A DNA stretch of 64,000 bases from Cycas panzhihuaensis. Lineage: Eukaryota > Cycadophyta. The DNA lies in NCBI GenBank assembly GCA_023213395.1, contig CM041465.1:192331741-192395740 (forward strand), read 5' to 3'. Shown here piece by piece: positions 12,101-21,462 of the stretch (its first letter is position 1; every line of letters begins with the position of its first letter). The position numbers and the translations under genes were made by a program. The notes below the pieces were generated by a model. It was not told the DNA's origin. It saw nothing but the letters and a program-made list of their open reading frames with translations, and searched no databases.

Positions 12101-13206
12101 AGGCTTTGTGGAAGAGATTCAGAGTGTAATGGGGGTATTAAAAAACCAGTATATCCCTAAGCGGGCTTCTCTCCATTCCTTGGTATGGCCCCTATCATCT
12201 TCAAGGTCCTATACGGTTAAAGATGGTTATAATTCGCTGATGATGAGAGAGGGCTGGGCTAGGAATGACATTCTGGCTGGGGTTTGGAAGTTGGGGCTTT
12301 TTCCGAAGGTAGCAGCTTTTTGGTAGCTCTGTCTTCAAAACAAACTCTTGACAATAGATAACCTCCTGAAACGTGGCTTCTATATGGTGAGTAGGTGCGA
12401 ATTGTGCAGGGAGGAAGCTGAGTCCCTGGACCACCTCAGTATTCACTGCCCCTATTCCAAGGGGATATGGGGAGGTTTCTGGTCGAGATTGGGCATAGAA
12501 TGGGTTTCTCCTAAGTCGTTGCGCGACCAGTGGCTTTCATGGGAGGCTCCATTCAAAAGTAAAACGTTGGGTAGATTTTGGAAGCTGATCCTTCCGGTAG
12601 GTACTTGGCATATATGGAAGGAGCGCAATAGGAGAATTTTCCAAGGTAAAGAAATGGACAATCATAAATTGTTCGCCGAGATTAGGAAGGGCATTTTAGA
12701 GATGTTAGTCCCACTGAAGGAGGACAAGATACCAAAGGGGGAAGAAAGCATCTTTGACGATTGGGGAATTGGAAAACCGAAGGGGGGAAGTGAGAAAAGG
12801 AGGGCAACTGTGTGGATCCCACCAGAAGTAACTTGGAAAAAATTAACTTCGATGGCGCAGCCAAAGGCAACCCTGGAGAGGCTGGGGGGGGGAGGTCTTT
12901 GTAGGGATCACACAGGATCAGTGAAATGGGCATTTGCGGAGTACTTAAGAATCCAAACGAATCGAAGAGCAGAGGTTTGGGCCATGCAAAGGGCGGTAGC
13001 TATGTTGGAAGAGGAAGAGATATAGAGAGTGATTGTGGAAGGTGATTCCCTACACGTGATCAAGTGCTTAAAGGGGGAGGTGGAGCCAGTTGAACAGGTA
13101 CGATTATCGTGATGCTAAGATACCACGAGTTCCAAATTGGATGTTCGATCCAAAGACACGATAGGGAAGGTAATAAGGCAGATTGGTTGGCAAATTCAAT
13201 GTGTTA
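9103..13206 (+). pseudogene. ORF2: LINE ORF2: endonuclease-RT-RNase H (broken)
   Basis: Polyprotein that nicks target DNA and copies LINE RNA. ATG 9103 opens SWNIRSL, then a frameshift near 9135. The endonuclease (9138-9810) has GDFNTALNP and a C-terminal SDHSPLIL; a TAG lies just before ETKLDQ. The RT (10460-11210) has KAPGPDGFP, IPKK, RPISLCN, DMSKAYDRV and LRQGDPLSP, but the catalytic box reads FLDDN instead of FADDT. Frame changes follow near 11262 and 11340, TAGs at 11550 and 12018, then a Cys/His zf-RVT segment (12400-12470, CELC..H..C) and a C-terminal RNase H (12840-13080, INFDGAAKGNPG split by frameshifts). It is non-functional, but every domain is recognisable. Confidence 0.9.
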
Positions 13207-13458
13207 AATAAAAGAAACAAGGTGCAAAAGAGAACTTCCTTAAGAGCTTAGTGCAGTTAGGATTGACGCACATAATGAGGCGACAGATAGGGGAAGATGA
13301 GAGGGGTTGTTACTGATCTGGGCTAGACCATGGGCTTGTCATGGTCATCTTTCCTAGGCCGGTGGGCTTCTGATGTATAAGGTTTGGGGACCTATTCAAA
13401 ACCCCTTCAAATATTATTTTTACCTTACCAAAAAAAAAAAATAGTAGTACAGAAAGTA

Positions 13459-14660
13459 GTATAGAAAACCCAACCCTAGACCTAAACCCTCCTCTTTCAA
13501 AAATACCTAGTTTATTTCATAATTCCATATTACCTAATACTAACCCTAACCCCTCCTCTACCTTGGGTGTGGGTCCTAAGGTAGATCATCCATCCCCACC
13601 CTTATGACAACTTAGGGAAGGAAGTACCAATCCTTCCCCATCTTCTTTAGAGGTACACCCACCCAACGATCAATCATTTTCAAGTATTGGCACCAAACCT
13701 CAGGAAATAAAAAAGGAACAAGCAGGATATACCCCTAGAGATTCAGGTCTAGGTAGTAGGATAATCATCCTCGTGGAAAGAAACCTTGAAACATACATTG
13801 GGGATTATGTCAAACCTTTTTATAGGGACCAACTATACGAGACTACTCACCTTAGACATTGTATAGAATATTGAATAGACGAGTGTAATTGGGATAAATG
13901 TCAATGGGAATCAGACTTGATACTAACCTTGCGAGAGACGACATGGTATTGGTACTTAGCCCACCAAGCTACCTTCCAGGGTTGGAAGGAATTACAATCA
14001 GCATTCAGAACATAGTTTGACCACCTAAAAAAATCGAATATTCCATTATTTTATGTAGGAAAGTGCCCTAATAAACATATTTAAAGGTTTAAACGGGAAT
14101 GGACATTTTTGAGTTTACCAAGGAAAACATGGAGCAATCTTTTCTACCACAACTTAGGTCAAGTAGCAAGGGATTGGTTCCTGGAAAAAGAACGAAACCT
14201 AGATGCATGGGAAAACCTTAAGAAATCCTTTATAAAAACCTTCTCACATTTATCAGAAGATAAAAGCATTGATAAGGTACTTAAAATTATTAGGAAATTA
14301 AGTATTGACCTAGAACAAAAGGCCATATCATCAGTACATAAAAAGGAAAAAGAAGAATCAGAGGATGAAGAAAAGGAAAAAAACCCCAATTATCCTACGG
14401 AATTCACCAAACTCAATTATGGTGAAAGAAAAATTAAAGATAGCCCTGCCCATCACATGGGAAATCAAAAAGATATTGAAGTGTCAAAATTAAAAACAAC
14501 TGAAAACAATGTCGGGAGTAAGGAGGAACCTAAAACCATTTAGATTGGAGATTATTGGGATGACCAAACGATAACTGAAGCTCAACAGTTATTTGAAGAG
14601 TTTCGTGAAGTATTCACTTGGCCATACAAAGACCTTAAGGGCATTCCTCCGGAGATTGGA
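13459..14660 (+). pseudogene. G1 PR-RT spacer with two gag-like modules
   Basis: Resumes G1 after the LINE. A Pro/Ser-rich stretch (13459-13760) is followed by two segments with the gag helical pattern: LRETTWYWYLAHQ...W-ELQSAF (about 13930-14010) and LGQVARDWFLEKE...WENLKKSF (14154-14235). A Lys/Glu-rich linker then leads into the usual pre-RT sequence (FTWPYKDLKGIPPEIG). All share one reading frame with the downstream RT, interrupted by TAG/TAA codons, the last being TAG 14541. A gag-like region between protease and RT is unusual. I infer relation to Retrotrans_gag from pattern only. Confidence 0.6.
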
Positions 14661-16177
14661 ATGCACCATATCGACCTAATCGAAGGAGCCAAGCTAGTAA
14701 AGCAAAGACCATATTGGATGAATCCCAAATATAAAGAAAAAGTAAAAGTGGAGTTAGATAAGATGTTAGAAGCAGGATACATTTATGAAAATGACTACAG
14801 CGACTGGGTAAGCCCTGTAGTAGTGGTTCCGAAGAAAAACGGAAAAATATGTGTTTGTGTGGAGTATAGGCAATTTAACAAAGTAACTAAAAAAGAACCC
14901 TTCCCATTGCCTTTTATGGAGGATAATTTGGAGGCTGTAGGCGGAAATGAAATATATTCCTTCACAGATGGGTTTAGTGATTACAATCAAATCCAAATCG
15001 CTCTGGAGGATCAAGCGAAAACAATGTTTGTAACGGGATGGGGAACATATGCATATAGAGTGATGCCTTTCAGTCTTACAAACACCCCAACCACATTTCA
15101 AATAATAGTAATTAACATATTTCGTAAGATGATTGGCAAAAAAGTGGCAGTCTTCTTGGATGATTAGACATTGTATGGATTCAAAGAACGGAACCCGGAT
15201 ACATGGGAAAACCTTAAGAAATCCTTTATAAAAACCTTTTCGCATTCATCAGAAGATAAAAACATTGATAAGGTACTTAAGATTATTAGGAAATTAAGTA
15301 TTGACCTAGAACAAAAGACCATATCATCAGTACAAAAAAAGGAAAAAGAAGAATCAGAGGATGAAGAAAAGGAAGAAAACCCCAATTATCTTACGGAATT
15401 CACCAAACTCAATTATGGTGAAAGCAAAATTAAAGATACCCCTGCCCATCACATGGGAAATCAAAAAGATATTGAAGTGTCAAAATTAAAAACAACTGAA
15501 ATCAATGTCGGGAGTAAGGAGGAACCTAAAACCATTCAGATCGGAGATTATTGGGATGACCAGACGATAGCTCAAGCTCAACAGTTATTTAAAGAGTTTC
15601 ATAACATATTCACCTGGTCATACAAAGACCTTAAGGGCATTCCTCCGGAGATCGGAATGCACCATATCGACCTAATCGAAGGAGCCAAGCTAGTAAAGCA
15701 AAGACCATACTGGATGAATACCAAATATAAAGAAAAAGTAAAAGTGGAGTTAGATAAGATGTTAGAAGCAAGATACATCTATGAAATTGACTGCAGCGAC
15801 TAGGTAAGCCCTGTAGTAGTGGTTCTGAAGAAAAACGAAAAAATACGTGTTTGTGTGGAGTATAGGCAACTTAACAAAGTAACTAAAAATGATCCCTTCC
15901 CATTGCCTTTTACGAAGGATATTTTGGAGGTCGTAGGCGGAAATGAAATATATTCCTTCACAGATGGGTTTAGTGGTTACGATCTAGTCCAAATCGCTCT
16001 AGAGGATCAAGCGAAAACAACGTTGTAACGGAATGGGGAACATATGCATACAGAGTGATGCCTTTCGGTCTTACAAACACCCAACCGCATTTCATAGAAT
16101 AGTGATTAACATATTTCGTAAGATGATTGGCGAAAAAGTGGCAGTCTTTTTAGATGATTGGACATTGTATGGATTCA
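14187..16177 (+). repeat. 996-bp in-frame tandem duplication in G1 pol
   Basis: 14187-15182 and 15183-16177 are direct copies offset by 996 bp (332 codons); two 1-bp deletions late in the second copy reduce the offset to 994 at its end. The junction lies in the microhomology aaagaacg. The unit covers the end of the second gag-like module, the linker and the RT fingers/palm up to the catalytic LDD. Frame is kept across the junction. Confidence 0.93.
14661..15167 (+). pseudogene. rt: G1 reverse transcriptase, copy 1 (fingers/palm)
   Basis: Ty3/gypsy RT from the pre-RT strand (MHHIDLIEGAKLVKQRPY) to the catalytic box VFLDD. Conserved blocks are VSPVVVVPKKNGK, CVEYRQFNK, YSFTDGFSDYNQI, TMFVTGWGTYAYRVMPF and FLDD. 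It contains no internal stop and ends at TAG 15165-15167, where copy 2 has TGG, so the stop arose after the duplication. The Asp of the first catalytic motif is kept (FTDGFS). Thumb and connection are absent from this copy. Confidence 0.88.
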
Positions 16178-16335
16178 TGAAAAACCATATGGAAAACGTC
16201 ATAGAAATGTTGCAAACATGTCGCAGAAATAAGTTGTGTTAAATCCAAAGAAATGTACCTTTCTAGCACCCTTTGGGAATTTGCTGGGACATATCATGAG
16301 CAAAGAAGGATTGTTAACAGAATTAGCCAAGGTAC
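15171..16335 (+). pseudogene. rt: G1 reverse transcriptase, copy 2
   Basis: Second copy of the linker and RT. It has one TAG (15801-15803) where copy 1 has TGG, and two 1-bp deletions near 16023 and 16082 that shift the frame before FLDD (16150-16160). Copy 2, not copy 1, continues past the duplicated unit into HMENVIEML, CTFLAPFGNLLGH and ELAKV, so it is the copy joined to the rest of pol. It is cut at 16335 by the copia remnant; the next G1 codons are at 17694. Confidence 0.88.
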
Positions 16336-16528
16336 TGTAAAAAGTAATGTTTTATCTTAAATAGCTTAGACTCTTTTAATTATGCCATGTGGCATAAAGT
16401 CATTTGTCTGTACTTAGGTGGTTGATAAACCAATTTGAAACTGTCTCTCATATGTACAATATAAATGAGTGATAGAGATCATAAAAGATGTATCTTTTTG
16501 AAGCAATAAAACATTGAATAGTTTTTTA
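16336..16528 (+). repeat. Copia remnant 5' LTR
   Basis: 193 bp, starting tgtaaaaagtaatgttttat. Its start is similar to the LTRs of copia A (23701) and D (41834, minus). It ends tttttta rather than ca, directly before the Met-tRNA primer site. Confidence 0.85.
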
Positions 16529-16540
16529 TGGTATCAGAGC

Positions 16541-17209
16541 AGGTTATCCTGCAGAGAATGAGAGAAGGAGAATTTAGTCTGCGATTTGAAAGAGGAAGAA
16601 ATTTGGAGTCCAGTTTGGGACCAAGAAGTGAAGTTTTTTTTTGAAGTAACAGTGAAAGACAGAAGAAAAGCAAACTGTACGGAGTTGTACGGGCTGTACG
16701 GAAAAAATCCGAAGTGCTCAGATTTGTCTGAAATTTTACCACGAGGTTCGCCCTTGCGAGGCCGTCACTTTCTTCTAAAGGATCGAAGCCTGAAAAATTC
16801 ATCTTGATCAATTTTCGGCGCGTTTCGGAGGGCGGGTTTGGTCATTCTTCTGAATTTTTCTTCTGATCAGAGCATTTATTCTGGGTAAAATCTATCCGAA
16901 AATCTTCTCTAGGGTAATATCGACTGTTTGGGATAATTTTTCAAAGTTTTTTCAGAATATTTCTTGAAAAACGAAGATTATTCTCTAAAAACCCTAGTCG
17001 CCTTTATGAAATTCGACTGCGTTTTCTAACCCAACCGTTAAGTTTTTGGGAAAAATAACTTCAGATCTGGAATCCCCACACTTAGATCTTTCTTTTGACA
17101 CCCTAATTTTGCTCATCTGTACAAGTTGATTTTTCCGTACAAATCTGTACCGTATAGTCGTACAGCCCTGTACTTTCATACTCAGAGGTGACTCATTAAT
17201 ATTCTGAAA
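16541..17209 (+). promoter_or_regulatory. Copia remnant leader with GTAC clusters
   Basis: Non-coding 669 bp between primer site and gag ATG. It holds two clusters of GTAC-centred palindromes, at 16677-16700 (gtacggagttgtacgggc) and 17118-17173, the latter just upstream of the gag start. The same arrangement occurs in the leaders of the related copies A', A and D. Packaging or dimer-linkage function is an inference. Confidence 0.55.
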
Positions 17210-17688
17210 ATGGCTTTCTCAGTTATTGCCCTTCCTGAAGTTGATAAACTCATGGAGATGAACTTTAGCCTTTGGAAAATCAAAATTGAAGGCCTTTTAA
17301 GAGCAAAGGGAGCATGGAAAATTGTTACTGGTGAAGAAAAGAAACCCACAGACATTGTTGATCAAATAACTTGGGAAGAAAAAGATAATATTACAATTGG
17401 AATTCTAAAACTTTCCATTTCAGATTCTCTTCTATCTTATGTGGATGGTGTAGAGTCCTCTTCACATATTTGGAATATAGTAACTTCCTTATTCAGTTAG
17501 AAAAATGAGGCCAGGATAATCGCAATAAGGGAAGAACTATACAAACTTAAACTGAGAGAAAATCAATCATGTCGAATTTGTGGCCAAAATAAATAGCATA
17601 AAGAATGAGCTTGTCTCTGCAGGAGATAAAATCTCAGATCTAGAGTTGGTGCATCTTGTCCTGAACAAACTTCCCAAAACTTTTTACA
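17210..17688 (+). pseudogene. gag: Copia remnant gag, N-terminal part
   Basis: ATG 17210 follows a short A-rich stretch. The product begins MAFSVIALPEVDKLMEMNF and has the copia gag pattern W-IKIEGLLRAKGAWKIV and SISDSLLSYVDG. A TAG at 17498 and a frameshift near 17565 break it, and it ends within LNKLPKTF, where D and A continue with the rest of gag. The cut lies in a T run adjoining the ca and target duplication, which suggests a microhomology deletion to the end of the lost 3' LTR. Confidence 0.87.
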
Positions 17689-17693
17689 GGTAC

Positions 17694-18300
17694 CTGCAAT
17701 CTTGGATTTCCCAGTGCCGTTCACAAGGAAACAATTGAAAGGATTTTTGGGATTAACCAGTTATTACAGAAAATTCATTAGGGGGTATGTAAGCATATCA
17801 AAACCCCTAGAAGAATTACTAAAAAAGGATGTTGAATGGGAGTGGGATAGTGAACAACAACAAGCACTTGAGACATTAAAGAAGGCCACAATATCAACAC
17901 CTATACTAAGATTCCCGAAGTGGAAGCAAATCTTCCATGTACACGTCAATGCCTCGCAATATGCAATTGGATGTGTACTAGCACAACCAAATGACGATAA
18001 AATGGACCATCCTATCTACTTTACAAATTGGAAATTAACGAGAGCAGAACAAAAGTACACCACAACAGAGAGAGAAGCACTTAGAATGGTGTATGCATTT
18101 ACAGAAATTTCGACATTACCTGTTGTCGAATCCATTCTTATTCTGCATCGACCACCAAGCACTGATGTACTTAGTGAACAAACCTATATTGAGGGGGCGA
18201 ATTAGCAGATGGTTGATATTATTTCAGGAATTCTCATTTAAAATCATTGTGAAACTTGGAAAAGCTCATGTGATACCTGACCAATTATCATGAATTGCAA
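17694..18300 (+). pseudogene. rt-rh: G1 RT thumb and RNase H
   Basis: G1 pol resumes with VPAILDFPVPFTRKQLKGFLGLTSYYRKFI, the RT thumb/connection, then the RNase H core (about 17935-18110) with VNASQYAIGCVLAQ, where the first catalytic Asp is replaced by Asn (VNAS for VDAS), followed by YFTNWKLTRAEQKYTTTEREAL with the Glu kept. A frameshift near 18100 moves to FRHYLLSNPFLFCIDHQAL, which keeps the D of the third motif, and a TGA closes the stretch near 18290. RNase H would degrade the RNA template. Confidence 0.85.
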
Positions 18301-19639
18301 ATGGGAAAAAAGCCACAAGGATACTGGATGACTTTCCCGATGCAATATTGTTCAGTGTGGAGGCGGTGCCAATAGATTGGTATGAAAGAATACTAGAATA
18401 CTTAGTGACAGGGGAGTTGTCGCCAGGATTGGATCAAACGGAACGGTGGAATTTCATGTGAAAGGCGAAACCATACCAGTTAATTAAAGGCGAGTTATAC
18501 AAACTTGGACCTGATGAAGTACTACGTAGATGTATAAGGCCACATGAGGTTAATCAAATTATGGCCCAATCACATGAAGGCATAGCAGGAGGACATATGG
18601 CAAAATGGCGACTTGGAGAAAGGTTCTAATGTCTAGATTTTGGTGGCCATCTATGTTTGAAGATATAAGGAAGTGGATTCAAGCATGTGATTATTGTCAA
18701 AAGGTTGAGAAACTTAATCGGCAGGATTTCCAACACCTCCACCCAATCCTACCTTTGACACCATTCGAGAAATGGGGACTCAATTTCGTCAAACCAATCA
18801 AACCGACCACCCAATGATCCCTAGCCCAATTCATTTTGGTAGCAACCGACTATATGACCAAATGGATGGAGGCTCGAGCATTAAGAAAAGCGGATTCAGA
18901 AAGCATGGCACGATTTATGTACGAGATGATCATTACACAGTTTGGATGCCCATTGGAAATTGTAAGTGATCAAGGGGTCCATTTTCTCAACCAGACTATA
19001 GAGATATTGACATCAACCTTTATGATTAGCCATCAGAAATCCACACCGTATTACCCAAGGGCCAACGAACAAGCAGAAAGCTCAAATAAGATTATTGAAA
19101 ATTGTCTGCGGAAAATTTACGACATAGGAAGGTCAGATTGGGCCGAGAAGTTACCATCAGTACTATGGGCCTTCAAAACAACATATGAAAGATCAACAAG
19201 ACAAACACCATTTCAATTGCTCTATGGAATCGAGGCCATCCTTCCAACTTAATTTGAAATTCCAAGCCTAAGAACTACTATGCAATGTCGATTGGACAAC
19301 TTCCATTCCCTACAGCAGAGGTTAGAAGAATTAGTAAGATTAAAGGAAAAAAGGTATATGGCAAAATGGTTGCAAAGTGTAGAAAAAAGGAGACAAAAAG
19401 TGTGGCACAATCGTCACCTATGCATGCCACTGTTCAAAGAAGGCAACCAAGTTCTCCTTTATGATAGCAAATTCAAAACATGCCTTGGAAAACTCAAATG
19501 AGGTGGTTAGGACCCTATATTGCGAAAAGAATCTTTGAGAATGGTTCGATACAACTTCGGGAAATTGATAGACCATTGCTACCAACCCGAGTGAATGGTA
19601 GCCGATTGAAACCTTATGCCAGCTAGGATGAAGCAACTA
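18301..19639 (+). pseudogene. int: G1 integrase
   Basis: The HHCC zinc finger is spread over 18560-18700 (SHEG, GGH, CDYC). A TGA lies near 18818. The catalytic core (18836-19250) reads ATDYMTKW, SDQGVHFLN and EQAES, which keeps the D,D-35-E triad, followed by WAEKLPSVLWAFKTTYE. The C-terminal domain is at 19280-19620 (MRWLGPYIAKRIFENGSIQL). No chromodomain follows. It would insert the cDNA with a 5-bp staggered cut, matching the cccag duplication. At least three breaks are present. Confidence 0.87.
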
Positions 19640-20279
19640 CTAGCCGGATCAGTTGGTTGTATCATAACGTGTTACGTGAAGTTGAGGCGAATCAGACCGC
19701 CCTGATACCGGAACGTGATCCAATTCGATATGTAAACACAAAAATACAAAAAAATCAAAAATTTGAAAAAACAACCATAACTCATATCATACAAATAAGC
19801 AATATGGCAAATCATAAGAAGAAAGATATACCATGGTAAGAAAAATCATAATTTAGAAAAGTTGCGTCAGAAAAATCAAATTTTCTATATACGTACCAAA
19901 AAGGGTACATTACCAAGTATGCAAAGTGAAAAAAGGAGTAAGTGAGCCAAAATACACTATACGTACCTAAAAGGTACACTATCATGTATGCATAGAACAA
20001 ACAGGCAGAAAACACAAAAGTATATAGTGCATACCTGCAACCATTTCCACATGGTACACAAATAGAAAACGAGAAGAATTGAGCCAGATTTCACAATAGC
20101 TAGCAGCTAGTCCGATTTACTACAATCCAAGGAAGAAAAGAGCAAGAATTCAACACCAAATTCAAAGCCAATTATCAAATATAGTCAACCATTCCAAAAA
20201 AGGTACATACGTAGGGTTTGTTCTGTATTCCTTGGTCAATATCAGGTTTACTTCCGGAAATTCCCATAGCTTGGTGATA
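19640..20279 (+). other. G1 intergenic region with GTAC hairpins
   Basis: Non-coding AT-rich stretch between integrase and the accessory ORF. Two direct repeats about 70 bp apart each contain a short hairpin: gtaccaaaaagggtac (19893-19908) and gtacctaaaaggtac (19963-19977), each followed by a tatgca. The GTACC/GGTAC stems recall those in the G1 LTRs. No gene is seen. Confidence 0.5.
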
Positions 20280-21361
20280 ATGAAGACAGCAGGATGCCAA
20301 GAAACCTTCCTGCCTAAACTGAAAAAGGAATTGGATGGATTACCTACCTAATTTAGAACAAAGGTCAAGCAAGTAGGATGGGGAGAATATATACATTTCA
20401 ATCCTCTTTAATGGGATCAAGAGCTAATGGAAAATATTCAGCTGGAGTTAAAAAGGGATTTGAAGAAAGTGAAATTAAACACAGACATAATTCACCTACT
20501 GACAGGGCTTCCGAAGGACGGAGAAGTCCCAACAACTACCAAAAGATCAGAGGTGGATCGAGAAACTTGGTTAAAAGAATTTTGCTAGGAAAATACCCAA
20601 ATAACATCAAGGGATATTCGTGTAGCAGATATAAAAGATATTAGATTACAATGGATAGCTAAAGTCATAAATACAAGATTCCTATCTGAGAGAAAATATA
20701 CATACATTCTAGGAGAAATGATGCCAATATTACCAAAAATTCGTGATGGGGAACAACTCAATTAGTCTGAATTTTTGACGGTAAACATGACACAGCAGAT
20801 TCAGAAAGTAATGACACATCCATTCCATCATCCCTCCTTGTTATTGGTTGTTTTGTTCTACCAATATCCGGGTATACAACTCCCATAATCAATTATCCGC
20901 CCAAATGAACCTTTTATAAAACAATAGGTGAATGAATTTTGAGAAAACACTCAAGACAGAGAAACCAAGAGAAAGATACAAAAAGAGATGACAAAAATTC
21001 TGAAATGGTTACAACAAACTCCAAGGACACCTCCACACTGCGCCAAGCAGGCAATCCGGAGGAGTGGTAAGAGAAGGGATGAGAGAGAACCTGAGGAGGA
21101 GGAAGAAATGGAGCCCTCCCTCGAAGAATTGACAGAATTTTCTCTTGTAATGGAGACAGGGGAAACATCAACACCACCAACCTAAACCGAAGAAAATTCT
21201 CATCAAATAATCCAATTAATTAAGCAAATGGAAGAAGAATATAAGGCAGAAATAGCTGCCCTTCAAGAGAAGATCAAAGAGAAAGATGCTATAATAGCAA
21301 CCCTCACTCAAATCAATGAAGAAATTCTAGCTACACGAGATCTAGCAACAAAGCAGAGGTA
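20280..21361 (+). pseudogene. G1 accessory ORF downstream of integrase
   Basis: A single frame of about 360 codons from ATG 20280 to TAG 21359-21361, with eight internal stops (for example at 20349, 20586, 20763, 20886 and 21183) but no obvious frameshift. The middle part (IIHLLTGLPKDG, RETWLKEF, DIRVADIKDIRLQWIAKVI) resembles the so-called putative plant transposon protein domain found 3' of pol in some plant gypsy elements. This is recalled pattern likeness and was not tested. The C-terminal 60 codons (21190-21350) are a heptad-rich coiled coil (QIIQLIKQMEEEYKAEIAAL), preceded by an acidic EEEEEME run. Function is unknown. Confidence 0.6.
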
Positions 21362-21462
21362 GCAGGGTTAGCCTTAGAATAGAGAGGAGGAAGGATACCC
21401 CAAAATTTTTGAAATTTTGATGAGCAAGGATGCTCAACCCAATCTTGTTGACCCGGGATAGA

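Larger units (their letters stand above)
6875..13458 (+). mobile_element. Full-length L1-type LINE inside G1
   Basis: The element occupies 6891-13442 (6.55 kb) and ends in an A tract (13429-13442). It is flanked by a perfect 16-bp target duplication, agtagtacagaaagta, at 6875-6890 and 13443-13458, as expected for target-primed reverse transcription. ORF1 encodes an RNA-binding protein; ORF2 encodes endonuclease, RT, a Cys/His segment and RNase H, placing it with the plant L1 elements that carry RNase H. GC content is visibly higher than in the host element. Removing it restores the G1 PR-RT spacer. Confidence 0.95.
16331..17693 (+). mobile_element. Copia remnant: LTR + leader + partial gag in G1 RT
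   Basis: The insert 16336-17688 (1353 bp) has TG and CA ends inside a 5-bp target duplication ggtac (16331-16335, 17689-17693). It holds a 193-bp 5' LTR (16336-16528), a primer site tggtatcagagc (16529-16540), a leader (16541-17209) and the N-terminal two thirds of a gag (17210-17688) of the same family as copia A, C and D. The rest of gag, all of pol and the 3' LTR are missing, yet the target duplication is intact. Confidence 0.9.

Noticed and set aside
13485-13560. Telomere-like aaccct/ctaaccctaacc motifs
   Set aside because: Only a few irregular units; they lie in the Pro/Asn-rich G1 spacer frame and are coding-derived.
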